Below, piece after piece: positions 55,990 to 64,000 of a stretch of DNA of 64,000 bases (within the stretch, counting starts at the first letter, position 1; the number at the start of each line of letters is the position of its first letter). The notes under the pieces are model-generated. The model saw only the letters and a list, made by a program, of their open reading frames with translations, was not told the DNA's origin and searched no databases. The DNA comes from Sternotherus odoratus. Lineage: Eukaryota; Chordata; Testudines; Kinosternidae. Made by a program: the position numbers and the translations under genes. Location: the NCBI GenBank assembly GCA_032164245.1, contig JAVMKO010000006.1, positions 1,875,001 to 1,939,000 on the forward strand, written 5' to 3'.

Positions 55990-56190
55990 CCAGCTGAGAG
56001 TCAGGAACAAGAATATGTAGTACATGAGATCCTTGACTCCTGACTGCTATGAGGTTGCCTCCAATACCACAGGTACTAGGAAGGTTACGGTCCCAAGAAA
56101 CAATCCTGGAACCCCAAGACCCACGCCCAGGCCTCTGACCTAGTAAAAAAGTTTCCCCAGGCTCATCCCAACAAGCTGGGTTCAGTGCCA
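55990..56190 (+). pseudogene. Chromodomain remnant of the gypsy element
   Basis: 'EYVVHEILDS' is the conserved start of vertebrate gypsy chromodomains (beta strand 1 region). After a stop, frames continue with text equivalent to 'WEGYGP...W.P' ('KKQSWNPKT') and 'LVKKFPQAHPNK', the end of the domain. It marks the element as a chromovirus. Chromodomains direct integration to histone-marked chromatin in this clade. Confidence 0.75.
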
Positions 56191-56260
56191 CTCCAGAGAG
56201 GAACATGCCTCAAGGGCGGGGTGCATGGGTGTAAAGATTCAAGGGCTCTTGGCTCTAGAA

Positions 56261-56690
56261 CACGAGGCTGGGGCGGAATGGATTTGACACACCCTGTCAT
56301 CACCAAAGGAGCTGGGCAGAGAAACATCTCACCAATTCTGGAAAGTCAGGCCCCACAGGAAGTCCTATCAGAGCACCCGAAGCCTGGGGCTGCCTGGTCG
56401 GCTCACTCCCACTACTTCGGAAAGTCAAGCTACTCCCTGTAGGAGCCCAAGACTCTGATACTCAGAACTCTTAAGCACATGTGCAGCTTATTCATATGGG
56501 TAGTCCAATTGATATCAATGATACTCCTCATCGTAACTCCTCAAATTACGCACATGCTCAAGTGTCTGCAGGATTGACCCTAGCTGTGGATTTGGGTGGC
56601 TTGTGTCAAGTGTGACACTTTTGGCCAATAGGGATTCTCAGTAATTTGGATATGGCAAACTGTTTTCTCTCATTCACATGACAAGAGGTG
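56261..56690. other. No gene; possible gypsy 3' UTR and old repeat
   Basis: May include the 3' untranslated region or LTR start of the gypsy element. Text at 56455-56585 ('acgcacatgctcaagtgtct' and 'gcaggattgaccc') looks like an old SINE/MIR-like dispersed repeat. No coding region. Confidence 0.35.
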
Positions 56691-56703
56691 CATGCTAAAG
56701 GGA

Positions 56704-56868
56704 GAAGTGACAAAGAGTCCTGTGGCACCTTAAAGACTAACTAAAGTATTGAAGCATAAGCTTTCATGGGCTAATACCCACTTCGTCGGATGCATCCTTT
56801 AAGGTGCCACAGGACTCTTTGTTGCTTCTGCAGATCCAGACCAACACAGCTACCTCTCTGATTCTTGA
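56704..56868. mobile_element. Foldback Penelope-derived element, 165 bp
   Basis: The antisense arm ('gtcctgtggcaccttaaaga' to 'cttcgtcggatgcat') is joined directly to a sense arm ('ctttaaggtgccacaggact' to 'cagctacctctctgatt'). The flanks are a 13-bp duplication with one mismatch (catgctaaaggga at 56691-56703, catgctaacggga at 56869-56881). The hammerhead-like centre is at 56752-56793 on the minus strand. Confidence 0.9.
56752..56793 (-). ncRNA. Hammerhead-like fold at foldback centre
   Basis: On the minus strand: ccgacga, stem gtggg/cccat with loop, gaaa, gcttatgc and TTC. The last stem II pair and core U4 have mutated. Confidence 0.35.
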
Positions 56869-57113
56869 CATGCTAACGGGAATGGCCCAGGTACTTTGCA
56901 GAGCCAAGTTGTATGCCTGTTCAGGAACATTTCTGATTTTACCTCCTCCACTGAAACTAGAATAGCTGAACCCATCTGTCTTCTCTATGTGCATTCTTGC
57001 AATTCACTGAACTCTTCCAACTTGTATGGCTGATTCCAATGCCCATTTAAGTGTCTTCCAGTACAGAGGAAGAAGGTCTCTGTCCAAAGAACTTAAAATC
57101 TAATTACAGACAA

Positions 57114-57186
57114 TGGGTGAAATCCCGGCCCCATTGAAGTCATTGGAAAACTCTCAGTGACTTCAATACGCTCAGTGTTTCACCCA
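57114..57186. repeat. Short palindromic repeat, 73 bp
   Basis: 'gggtgaaatcccggccccat' and 'tgaagtcattgg' on the left fold against 'agtgacttcaatacgctcag' and 'tgtttcaccca' on the right. This is the shape of a common foldback repeat with terminal GGGTGAAA. Confidence 0.6.
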
Positions 57187-57311
57187 GGACATGACACGGG
57201 TCAGAGACAGAACAGCAAGGAGAGATGAGGGTGTATGGGATTACCTGGTTACTCAGTTAAAACAGATCCATATTGCTGATTTATGTATTTTATAGCATGA
57301 ATCCAAAATAT

Positions 57312-57341
57312 CTCCTCTCTCTCTCTCCCTCTCTCTCTCAT
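57312..57341. repeat. (CT)n microsatellite
   Basis: An interrupted CT dinucleotide tract with a ccc break in the middle. Confidence 0.85.
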
Positions 57342-57344
57342 GTA

Positions 57345-58210
57345 TGGCAAACGCAACAGACTCTGTAAATGTAACACACCGACTACGATGTTCCGTCGAT
57401 GTCTAAGCTTCAAGATTCAAAAGATTTTCAGAATCAAGCACATGAGCAGTGAGAGAGGATGCATGTGTGAGCACCAGTATCACTGGTCTCTAGGAAAATC
57501 TTGTAACAAGTCAGCGAGTCCCCAGCAGCTTCTATTCTGCTTTTGTTTTTTACTTGCTATTTTTTGAACCTGCCCAAGCCAATGGAGGAGGAAGCGTTCA
57601 AATTCGGGGGAAAGGAATTGAGGAGTGCAGCATGACTCATTTCTGGGCTTTTGTTGAGTTAATTCTCTGACGCACAGACCAGGAATTGACCGTAACAGGA
57701 TTTAATTTCTATATCCGCAACATTCTTCTTGAAACAATAGCTGCATGCTAATAGGCATCTGAACAACAGCAGCCTTCCAGGGGTTTACCGTGAGAGGCTA
57801 TTGTGCTACACAAACCCCGTAGAACCATCAAAGTAAATCAGTTCCGGCAAACTCGTCCGATCTGTCCCTTAAATCTGATTCTACATCTTCACCTCAGACC
57901 CTGTGCTGCAGCAGCACAGCTCAGAAAGGGAGGGGAAGGGGGCAAAGTTAGCAATAGCATCTCATGCAGTCTGTTACATTGGAAGAATCCTCATGAGGCC
58001 AGACGAAACAGCCTTCCACACATCAGAGATGCTGAATTTATGGCTTATTACAACAATTTGTAACCCACTAATCTCTTCCTTTTGTCCTGTTACTGTAGAG
58101 GTGTAACAGGCCCATTCACCCTGATTGGGCCCTTAAACCGGTGCTAACTCCTAATGCTAAATAATCGGTTCCACCTTGCAATTAGCTGGGATGCTGGGAA
58201 TACCTTTCCC
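57345..58210. other. No gene recognised
   Basis: Two overlapping short plus frames at 57803-58106 have no recognisable domain. No repeat can be named. Confidence 0.4.
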
Positions 58211-58312
58211 AGACCTGAAGACAAGCTCCATGTGGCTCGAAAGCTTGTCTGTCTCACCAAGAGAAGTTGGTCCAATAGAAGATATTACCTCACTCACCTT
58301 GTCTCGCTCGGA
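58211..58312 (+). repeat. Second PLE-like repeat with hammerhead-like motif
   Basis: 'ctgaagacaagctccatgtg', 'gctcgaaagcttgtct', 'caagagaagttggtccaata' and 'gaagatattacctcactcac' form a repeat I have seen dispersed in turtle genomes. The order ctgaaga - stem - cgaaa - gcttgtc mirrors a hammerhead core. Here CTGAAGA matches CUGANGA fully, while stem II keeps only about 3 pairs (agc/gct). Assignment to a PLE is inference. Confidence 0.4.
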
Positions 58313-59944
58313 TGTTTTAAAGACTTCTATAAACCCTGTATGTATTAACAGCACGGGCAGTTCTCATTTTATCATAATGGTCCAGAAATACACACACACA
58401 CAAATCTATGTTAATTTTGGAGCGATGCTTACATGATTGCTAAGCATGTTCTCCTAGGCTCCCGAGCCCTCCGGGCTGAGAAACGGTTCAGCAGTAACAA
58501 CCGACAGAGGAACTGATTGATTGCTCATGCACATGGCAGGCATTGTAATAATACTGATCACAACTGGTACTGGTGATAATGTATTTCCCTGACTCCTGAA
58601 CACAGAGGTAAAATATCATACAGATGGGCGTATGAACACATTCACAGACTGCCCCAGTGAGAAAAGGGATACTGCATAAAGATGTTCACCAATAATTTTT
58701 ACTGCTAAGCAGCTACACATTTCATGGTCCAATTGAGATTCTTCTTTCCCTATCCACAAAGAGGCACGGGTAATTTCTAAGCTTTGAATGATGTCCTTAA
58801 TAAGTCTGACTTACAATGGAAGCCCATGCTCCTGTTAAACAGATGACTGATTGTACTCTTATTGCTGTAGAATGTAGGTTTTAATATTCCAACAAATTTA
58901 TATAGCTAAGTATGATGAGAAAAGGCACTTTCTACTAATAAAACGTACCAGGCTCACCATGCAGCGATAAAACAGATTAATCTGATAAGTCCTCCAAGAC
59001 ACAATAAACAAACACAGAGAAGTATAAAAATGGCCCCAAGCAGCTGCCAGAAAGGGATCTTTAAATCAAGTAGCTAAGCGAAGCAGATCCTTCATGACAG
59101 AAGTGAAGCTGTGACCTGTAGGTGCACGTACCATTGCCCCCAACTGAACTGAGAGATACGGGCTTATGCAGGGATGTTCCTCTGTACCAGGTCTTGTTAG
59201 CCCCCTGGGTAGGTGCCAGTGCCTTGGGAACAGAAGGTCCCAAGTTTGAATGCGGAGGTTGAAACCAAAAGGGGTGTTCTGTGATTGTGGTTGTCATTTT
59301 TGTTGATTGTGTTCCAGTGTTTACAGCTCTGATCAATACAGAATGATGCCTGATCATTGACTTATAAAACTAATATGAGCTAGAAAATCCGAGGGAATTA
59401 AAGTACGCTGGGTCAGGGAGGAATGGGGTGTACCGGTATCAGTATCTCCATTAACACTGCTGCTATGTAATAGAGTACACATGCATCTGTATAGCGATCT
59501 CTGTACAAACAATATTGGATGATAGTCTTTAAAAATGAATAGCAGAGGGACATTGTATCAGGGAGACCCTCTTCGCCTTTTGGACCACCGCAAACCAGCT
59601 GAATGCTTTCCAGATCTGCAAGCACCAATGTGCCATGTCTTAGTCCCCTCCAGCACAGCACAAGCTTCTGCAGCAACATACAAGTGGACATAAATTCCCT
59701 CCTTAGCGTACTCTCTGGGAAGGGAGGGAGGGAGATATCACCTCACCCAGAGATCTCTACCCCCTGCCACTTGCGCTCGCCTTTAACTATTCACAGCTGA
59801 TGGGTTGAGTGTTCTTATTAGCTCACCAGCCTCTTGCCTGATTAAGCCCTGGAGTACCCATCTCCCGGATAAAATGGGCGCAAGCAAACAGGATATGTTT
59901 TCATATCGCTAAATGTAAACATATGCATTTGTTCCCAGAAGTAT
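58313..59944. other. No gene recognised
   Basis: AT-rich sequence with a short CA run (58390-58401) and a ggga/gggagg tract at 59718-59733. No domain, RNA or recognised repeat. Confidence 0.5.
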
Positions 59945-60605
59945 GGGAATGGGGGACTCTACCCTGGAAGCCGTGACTCTGAAAAGATTTTTGGGTCCTG
60001 GCGGATAATCATCGAAACATGATCTCCCATTGTGAAACTGTGGCCAAAATAGCTAATGTGATCCTGGGATGCATAAACAGGGGAATCTCAAGTAGGAGCA
60101 GAGAGGTTTCTTTACCTCTGTATGTGGCACTGGTGTGGCTGCACCTGAAGTGTCCTGTTCCGGTGCCCACAATTCAAGAATGATGTTGATAAACTGGAGA
60201 GAGTTGAGAGAAGACCCAAAGGAATGATGAAAAGATTAGAAAACCTGCCTTTTAGTGAGAGAGTCAAGGAACTCCGTTTAGCTTAATAAAAAGGTTAAGG
60301 GGTGACTTGATGACAGTCTAAGTATCTGCATCGGGAAGAAATAGTTAAAGTTGAAGCTAGACACATTCAACTGGATATAATGTTCAAATGTGTACTGATA
60401 GAGTAATTAACCACTGGAAGAGTTTATCAAGGGTCATGCTGTATTCCCCATTACTGGCAAAATTTTAAATCAAGGTTGGATGTTTTTTTCTGAAAGATCT
60501 GCTCTAGGAATTACTGTGGGACAGATCTATGGACTGACTTATACAAGATGTCAAATTGGTCCCTTCTGATCACAATGATCCCTTCCAGCCTTGGAATCTA
60601 GGACC
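59945..60605 (+). mobile_element. CR1/L3-type LINE, 3' portion
   Basis: 'gggggactctaccctggaag', 'cataaacaggggaatctcaa', 'gtaggagcagagaggtttct', 'gtggcactggtgtggctgca', 'agattagaaaacctgcct', 'ggttaaggggtgacttgatg' and the terminus 'atcccttccagccttggaat'. It is related to the LINEs at 13640-16505 and 36480-37625 and reads to the 3' end. Frames are fully decayed. Confidence 0.9.
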
Positions 60606-60639
60606 ATCTTGAATGCCATTCTGTCCTTGCAGTGAGTAA

Positions 60640-61080
60640 AACTAGTTTAAAGGGTGATGGTCTGGAACTTGCACCCTATGAAGCCAGGCAGGACTTCGGG
60701 GTAAGTGTTCCCCCTCCGTAGACAGACTGTTTTCAAGGCTATGAGCTTCACAGGTACCCACTTCACCCTTCCTGGGTCTGACCTCGGAGCATTCAGCACC
60801 TTCTGCCCCTCCGTGCGCTTCCCCCAGTGAGCCCGCCCGGGCGGGGTCCTGTGGGAGCCCATGGATTCTGCACCCCACTCCACAGTCAGACGTGCCTCTC
60901 AGCCAGCCAGGAAAACAGAGGTTTATCAGATGACCTGTACCTGGTCTAACACAGACCATACAGCGAGCGTGACCTCTCAGCTGGATCCATTTTGGGGGCC
61001 AGAGAGCGAGGCAGCAAGCCTGAACTCTCTCCCCCTTTCTCGCCAGATCCCGACTGTTATAAGTGTGAAGGGTGCCTTGC
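60640..61080. repeat. Probable retroelement-derived repeat
   Basis: C-rich text ('ttgcaccctatgaagccagg', 'tccattttgggggccagaga', 'tctcgccagatcccgac') that looks like a recurring turtle LTR-type repeat. The open frame of 170 codons on the minus strand at 60642-61154 has no domain I recognise and follows composition. Confidence 0.35.
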
Positions 61081-61099
61081 CTGGGTGGGACTATGTTAT

Positions 61100-62060
61100 C
61101 TAACACAGTGTGCCTTGTTATCTGAGACAGGTAACGTAGGAGTTTCCCTGCCATGGGGGAGGGAGGAGCCTCGAGCCCATGAAGAAGGGAGGAGCAAAAC
61201 AGTCAGATCCATCTTGGCTGGTCTCCAGGGAGGAGGCCAGGGCCAGGAGAGATCCATCTTGGTTGTCCATGAGGCAGGGAGCTTGCCAGGAAACATGGGC
61301 AAGGGTCCAGGAGTGTGTCTCTAGCTATGGAGATAACTCAGCTTTTCTTCTCTTATACTTCTACTTACCTAATGTGAGTATTACCATTTGATTCTTCTAA
61401 TAAGCCGTGCCTTTTGGGGTGTTCTTTCCTTTTCAGAACAAAGTGGGGAACCCCAAATGTAAAGTGTCTGTATTTTTGCTTTAACCTTTTTCTTTATTAA
61501 ATTTTCTAGTTATAAAACCATCTGGTGTATTTCCCTTAGGGTCTTTCTCTGCTCCCAGTCTGGGAAGGGGGAAGGGAAGGGAATAGGAACCAGGGCAGCT
61601 AGGGGCCTAGCTGGAGTGTGAAGACTGTTTCTCCTTACCGTCAGGTTAGACAGGGGAGGGAGGAAGCAGTCTCCAGGTGTCTGCCTCTCAGGTACAGAGA
61701 GACAGGGGTGGGGGAAGTCTGCCTTCAGCCGGGGAGGGTGAAGGACAGAAAGCAGCCTCCAGGTATCTGACTTTGAATCCCAGGAAGGGGTACAAAGTTA
61801 GGGTCTGGCTCTCAGGTTGAGAGAGACAGGGTTAAGGGAAGTCTGCCTTCAGCTGGTCAGGGTGAAGGGAAGCAGTCTTCAGGTGTCTGACTTTAAAACC
61901 CAGGGAGGGGGTACAAAGTCAGGGTTAGGGGAAGATCGGGGGCCCCTCCAAGGTTTTGGAAGTATACCCAATTGGTGGCAGCGATTGGTGACCCCAAGAA
62001 CCCCAACTGGCCAGCTGGGGGTGTCTTGGGGTGGAGGACTTGTTGGTCTGGCATAGAAGA
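61100..62060 (+). mobile_element. LTR-like block with internal tandem repeat
   Basis: Features suggesting an LTR in plus orientation are the 'tttctttattaaattttcta' A/T signal region, G-rich text after it, and near 61970-62000 'ggtggcagcgattggtgacc', which has the look of an LTR end followed by a primer-binding site. No retroviral coding sequence follows. Boundaries and class are uncertain. Confidence 0.4.
61685..61926. repeat. Two-copy tandem repeat, about 124-bp period
   Basis: Units start at 61685 and 61809 with ctctcaggt...gagagacaggg. Each contains 'gaagtctgccttcagc', 'cagg.gtctgactttga' and 'ggggtacaaagt'. The divergence indicates an old duplication within the LTR-like block. Confidence 0.8.
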
Positions 62061-63395
62061 GGCCCAGCCTTTGTACTCAGGAGCATAGAGGCTGGGGGTA
62101 CCCCCTCTTACACCGACTAACTCCTCTCTCCAGCCACACCCCTGCGTTCCTGCGTCTTTCCTTCCCTTCCCCCCCTGGGGTCAAGTTACAGCTTCAGGTA
62201 TGGCCACATTCACACAGAAGTCAGAGGAAGGATTCTACTCCGTCCCAGTGAGCTACATTGTGTATAAACACACTGATTTCTCCATACATCATTATTGATG
62301 AGCATACCCTCCAAATATTCCCTAAAGAGAGGACGATGCTTCAGTTCTGTATACTCTGCACACACGTGAACATTGGGCTGCTACTTGCAGTATGCTTCCA
62401 AATGGGCAGAGTGAGCAATTATCTGCTTTGCTAAATGCCAGTCTGAGGGTTTGGATTGTATCAAACCCAACTGATTCCACTGAATTAAGTGGAGTTATTT
62501 CACATTTGCACAGTGGGAAGGGAGCAGAATTGACCTCTGATGCCACAGCACAGAGCAGACCTGCTGGAGACCTCATCCTCTGCAGAAAGAACTGAGCTAC
62601 CAGGGAAGAAAAGGACAAATATTTTATTTGAAAAATGTCAGGCAGTTTGATTAATATAGTCACAAACCTCTTCCCCAGCTCTACAAGCTGAGCGAACTGT
62701 GAAAAAAGATCTTCCTTGAATAATTCATTCCAATTATTATCCAAGCCCTTCCTAGTCTACAAACTGCAGCTCCCCCTTCATGGCAAGCGGGCTAAGCCAC
62801 TAGAGCTGTGCTATGCGGGTGTTACACCTTGTATATCTCACAGGTATTTCCTTATGCCGTACGTGCCTTCTGAAGCATGTGTTAACGGAAGGAGATACAG
62901 GAGAAGGCAGCCATTGACTAACACGGTAAAATGCACAGGATGGATGGAGAGGAAGATCAGGGCAGAAAAGTGCTAGAGAGGAACCTGTCTTTTGAAAAGC
63001 ACACAGGGAGGACAGATAATTAGGCTCAAGACAGATTAACGGTTCCTTTTTAAATTGCAGCTCTTCCTTTGGAACTGGAAAAAGCCAACTGGTTTAGTTG
63101 AACACTACTGTGGAGCATTAGGGCAGAGACATGCATAGGAGCTAGAACAGTGTCTTTTTTCCATTGGGTATGGAGGGGTTTTAGTCTGAAAGCCAGGGAG
63201 AGAAATCTTGTTGTGCCACATAAGTGGAAATGATATTTATTTTGCAGCATTGTGCCATGCTCTACTGGCTGCCTGGGGCTATCCAGATGGTAGAAGAGCC
63301 TTCCCCAATTGGCTGGTCTCCCAATGCCTTGGCTGGTCTCAGTGCCTGCAGCAGCCAGCACTACAGCTGAGACACACCAGACAGAGGATCTCACC
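62061..63395. other. No gene recognised
   Basis: A 140-codon minus frame at 62322-62744 has no recognised motif and no supporting splice or start context. The rest is unassigned. Confidence 0.45.
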
Positions 63396-63522
63396 TAGGG
63401 TGACCTGACAGCAAATGTGAAAAATCGGGACCGGGGGGGGGGGGGAGTAATAGGAGCCTATATAAGAAAAGGACCCCAAAATTGGGACTGTTCCTATAAA
63501 ATCGGGACATCTAGTCACCCTA
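63396..63522. mobile_element. AGGGTGACCA-family MITE (opposite orientation)
   Basis: Ends tagggtgacctgacagc and ctagtcacccta. Interior 'aaatgtgaaaaatcgggacc', a G run, 'gtaataggagcctatataag' and 'ttcctataaaatcgggacat'. It is reverse-oriented relative to 39729 and 49676. The octamers atctcacc (63388-63395) and atcttagc (63523-63530) match at 6 of 8. Confidence 0.85.
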
Positions 63523-63530
63523 ATCTTAGC

Positions 63531-64000
63531 GCTTTTCCTTGCATGTGGTTTGATGGTACAGGTGGCTAGCAGGGTTGGACACTAATCACTAACTGCACGG
63601 GCCTCTCCCATTCCCCAGCTCAGCCCCTCGGGTTGACCTCAGGGTCTGGAAAAGCCACCGCTGATTTTCAGGGTCTCGCTCCAGCCTACAGAGGCATTTG
63701 CACTGAGGCTGCCCTGGGAGCTGGGGCCAGCTGTCAGCATGCTGCAGAAACGGCTCCTCTGCTGAGCAGTGGAAATGACCTCTACCAGGAGGTCAATGAT
63801 TGAGTGGAATAAACCAGGGCCTGAGCACAACGGACTAATCCCAGCGCTGACACCAACTCCTTCTGTGTCCTCCTCGGAGCATTTTGGCCAATCTGTCCTG
63901 ACACACTGGGGTGTTCGAGGTAAGTTAGCTAAACACAGAGGTTTGCTGGTAGGTGCTTCATTTCAACACATCCCTGGATAAAAATACCAGCTTTACCCAG
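63531..64000. other. No gene recognised at right edge
   Basis: A donor-like 'gttcgag|gtaagt' at about 63921 and an acceptor-like 'cattccccag' at 63618 are present, but no frame is open between them in a convincing way. Not called as an exon. Confidence 0.35.

Larger units (their letters stand above)
49800..56260 (+). mobile_element. Decayed Ty3/gypsy chromodomain retrotransposon, nested
   Basis: An old plus-strand Ty3/gypsy element of the vertebrate sushi-like chromovirus type. Domain traces appear in the canonical order: LTR/leader-like text (49800-50230), gag (50645-51150), protease (51480-51700), RT (52530-52665 and 54268-54960), RNase H (55000-55260), integrase (55430-55980) and chromodomain (55990-56190). 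Every frame is broken by stops and shifts. It is interrupted by a CR1 3' end, by a PLE containing a solo LTR, and by a hAT relic. The 3' LTR is not recognised. Outer boundaries are approximate. Confidence 0.85.

Noticed and set aside
60642..61154. 170-codon minus frame
   Set aside because: No domain, a composition-driven frame in a C-rich dispersed repeat, no supporting gene signals.
62322..62744. 140-codon minus frame
   Set aside because: No recognised motif and no splice, start or polyadenylation context.
63618..63925. Exon between cattccccag and gttcgag|gtaagt
   Set aside because: No single frame stays open across the interval in the plus direction.

Overview
This window is a gene-poor stretch of vertebrate chromosome, almost certainly from a cryptodiran turtle. 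The main lineage evidence is a tRNA-derived SINE at 31307-31524 with visible A and B boxes and a CR1-type tail (the tortoise PolIII/SINE architecture). It is supported by many CR1-type LINE copies, Penelope-like elements (PLEs), and MITE families of a kind I associate with turtle genomes. No complete host protein gene, rRNA, tRNA, CRISPR or prokaryotic operon is visible. Nearly all open frames are short shadows or pieces of transposable elements (TEs), so the window is probably intergenic or deep intronic.

Layout. 1-8100: mostly unassigned AT-rich sequence with a 25-bp perfect inverted repeat (1012-1036/1848-1872), an unclassified dispersed repeat (4910-5245) and a palindromic MITE (7630-7886). 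8127-8825: a large inverted repeat whose right arm alone carries a foldback PLE insertion. 12016-12786: a 771-bp TIR element with a perfect 8-bp target-site duplication (TSD). 13223-16500: CR1 copies, one split by a PLE (14678-16278) that retains reverse transcriptase (RT) and GIY-YIG endonuclease sequence and has an 11-bp TSD. 17917-19930: a MITE and a CR1 split by a 1.1-kb LTR. 20-33 kb: several CR1 copies, an unusual 99-codon open frame (22292-22589), a candidate exon (31575-31661) and the SINE. 34-49 kb: CR1/L3, retroelement remnants, hAT-type MITEs, a foldback PLE and a second PLE with an open endonuclease frame (42577-43173).

49.8-56.3 kb holds the most complex locus. It is a decayed Ty3/gypsy chromodomain retrotransposon (gag, protease, RT, RNase H, integrase, chromodomain traces) interrupted by a CR1 3' end, by a PLE that is itself split by a 495-bp solo LTR with a 4-bp TSD, and by a 1.6-kb hAT relic. 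56.7-64 kb: another foldback PLE, a small palindrome, a second hammerhead-like repeat, a CR1/L3, an LTR-like block with a 124-bp tandem repeat, and a final MITE.

The most coherent biology is the PLE family. Two copies keep protein-coding sequence, and at least four short foldback copies consist of opposed terminal repeats centred on a hammerhead-ribozyme-like fold. Most are bounded by 9-13 bp TSDs, which suggests mobilisation by the same GIY-YIG machinery. No copy here has an intact hammerhead core, so ribozyme activity is not claimed for them.
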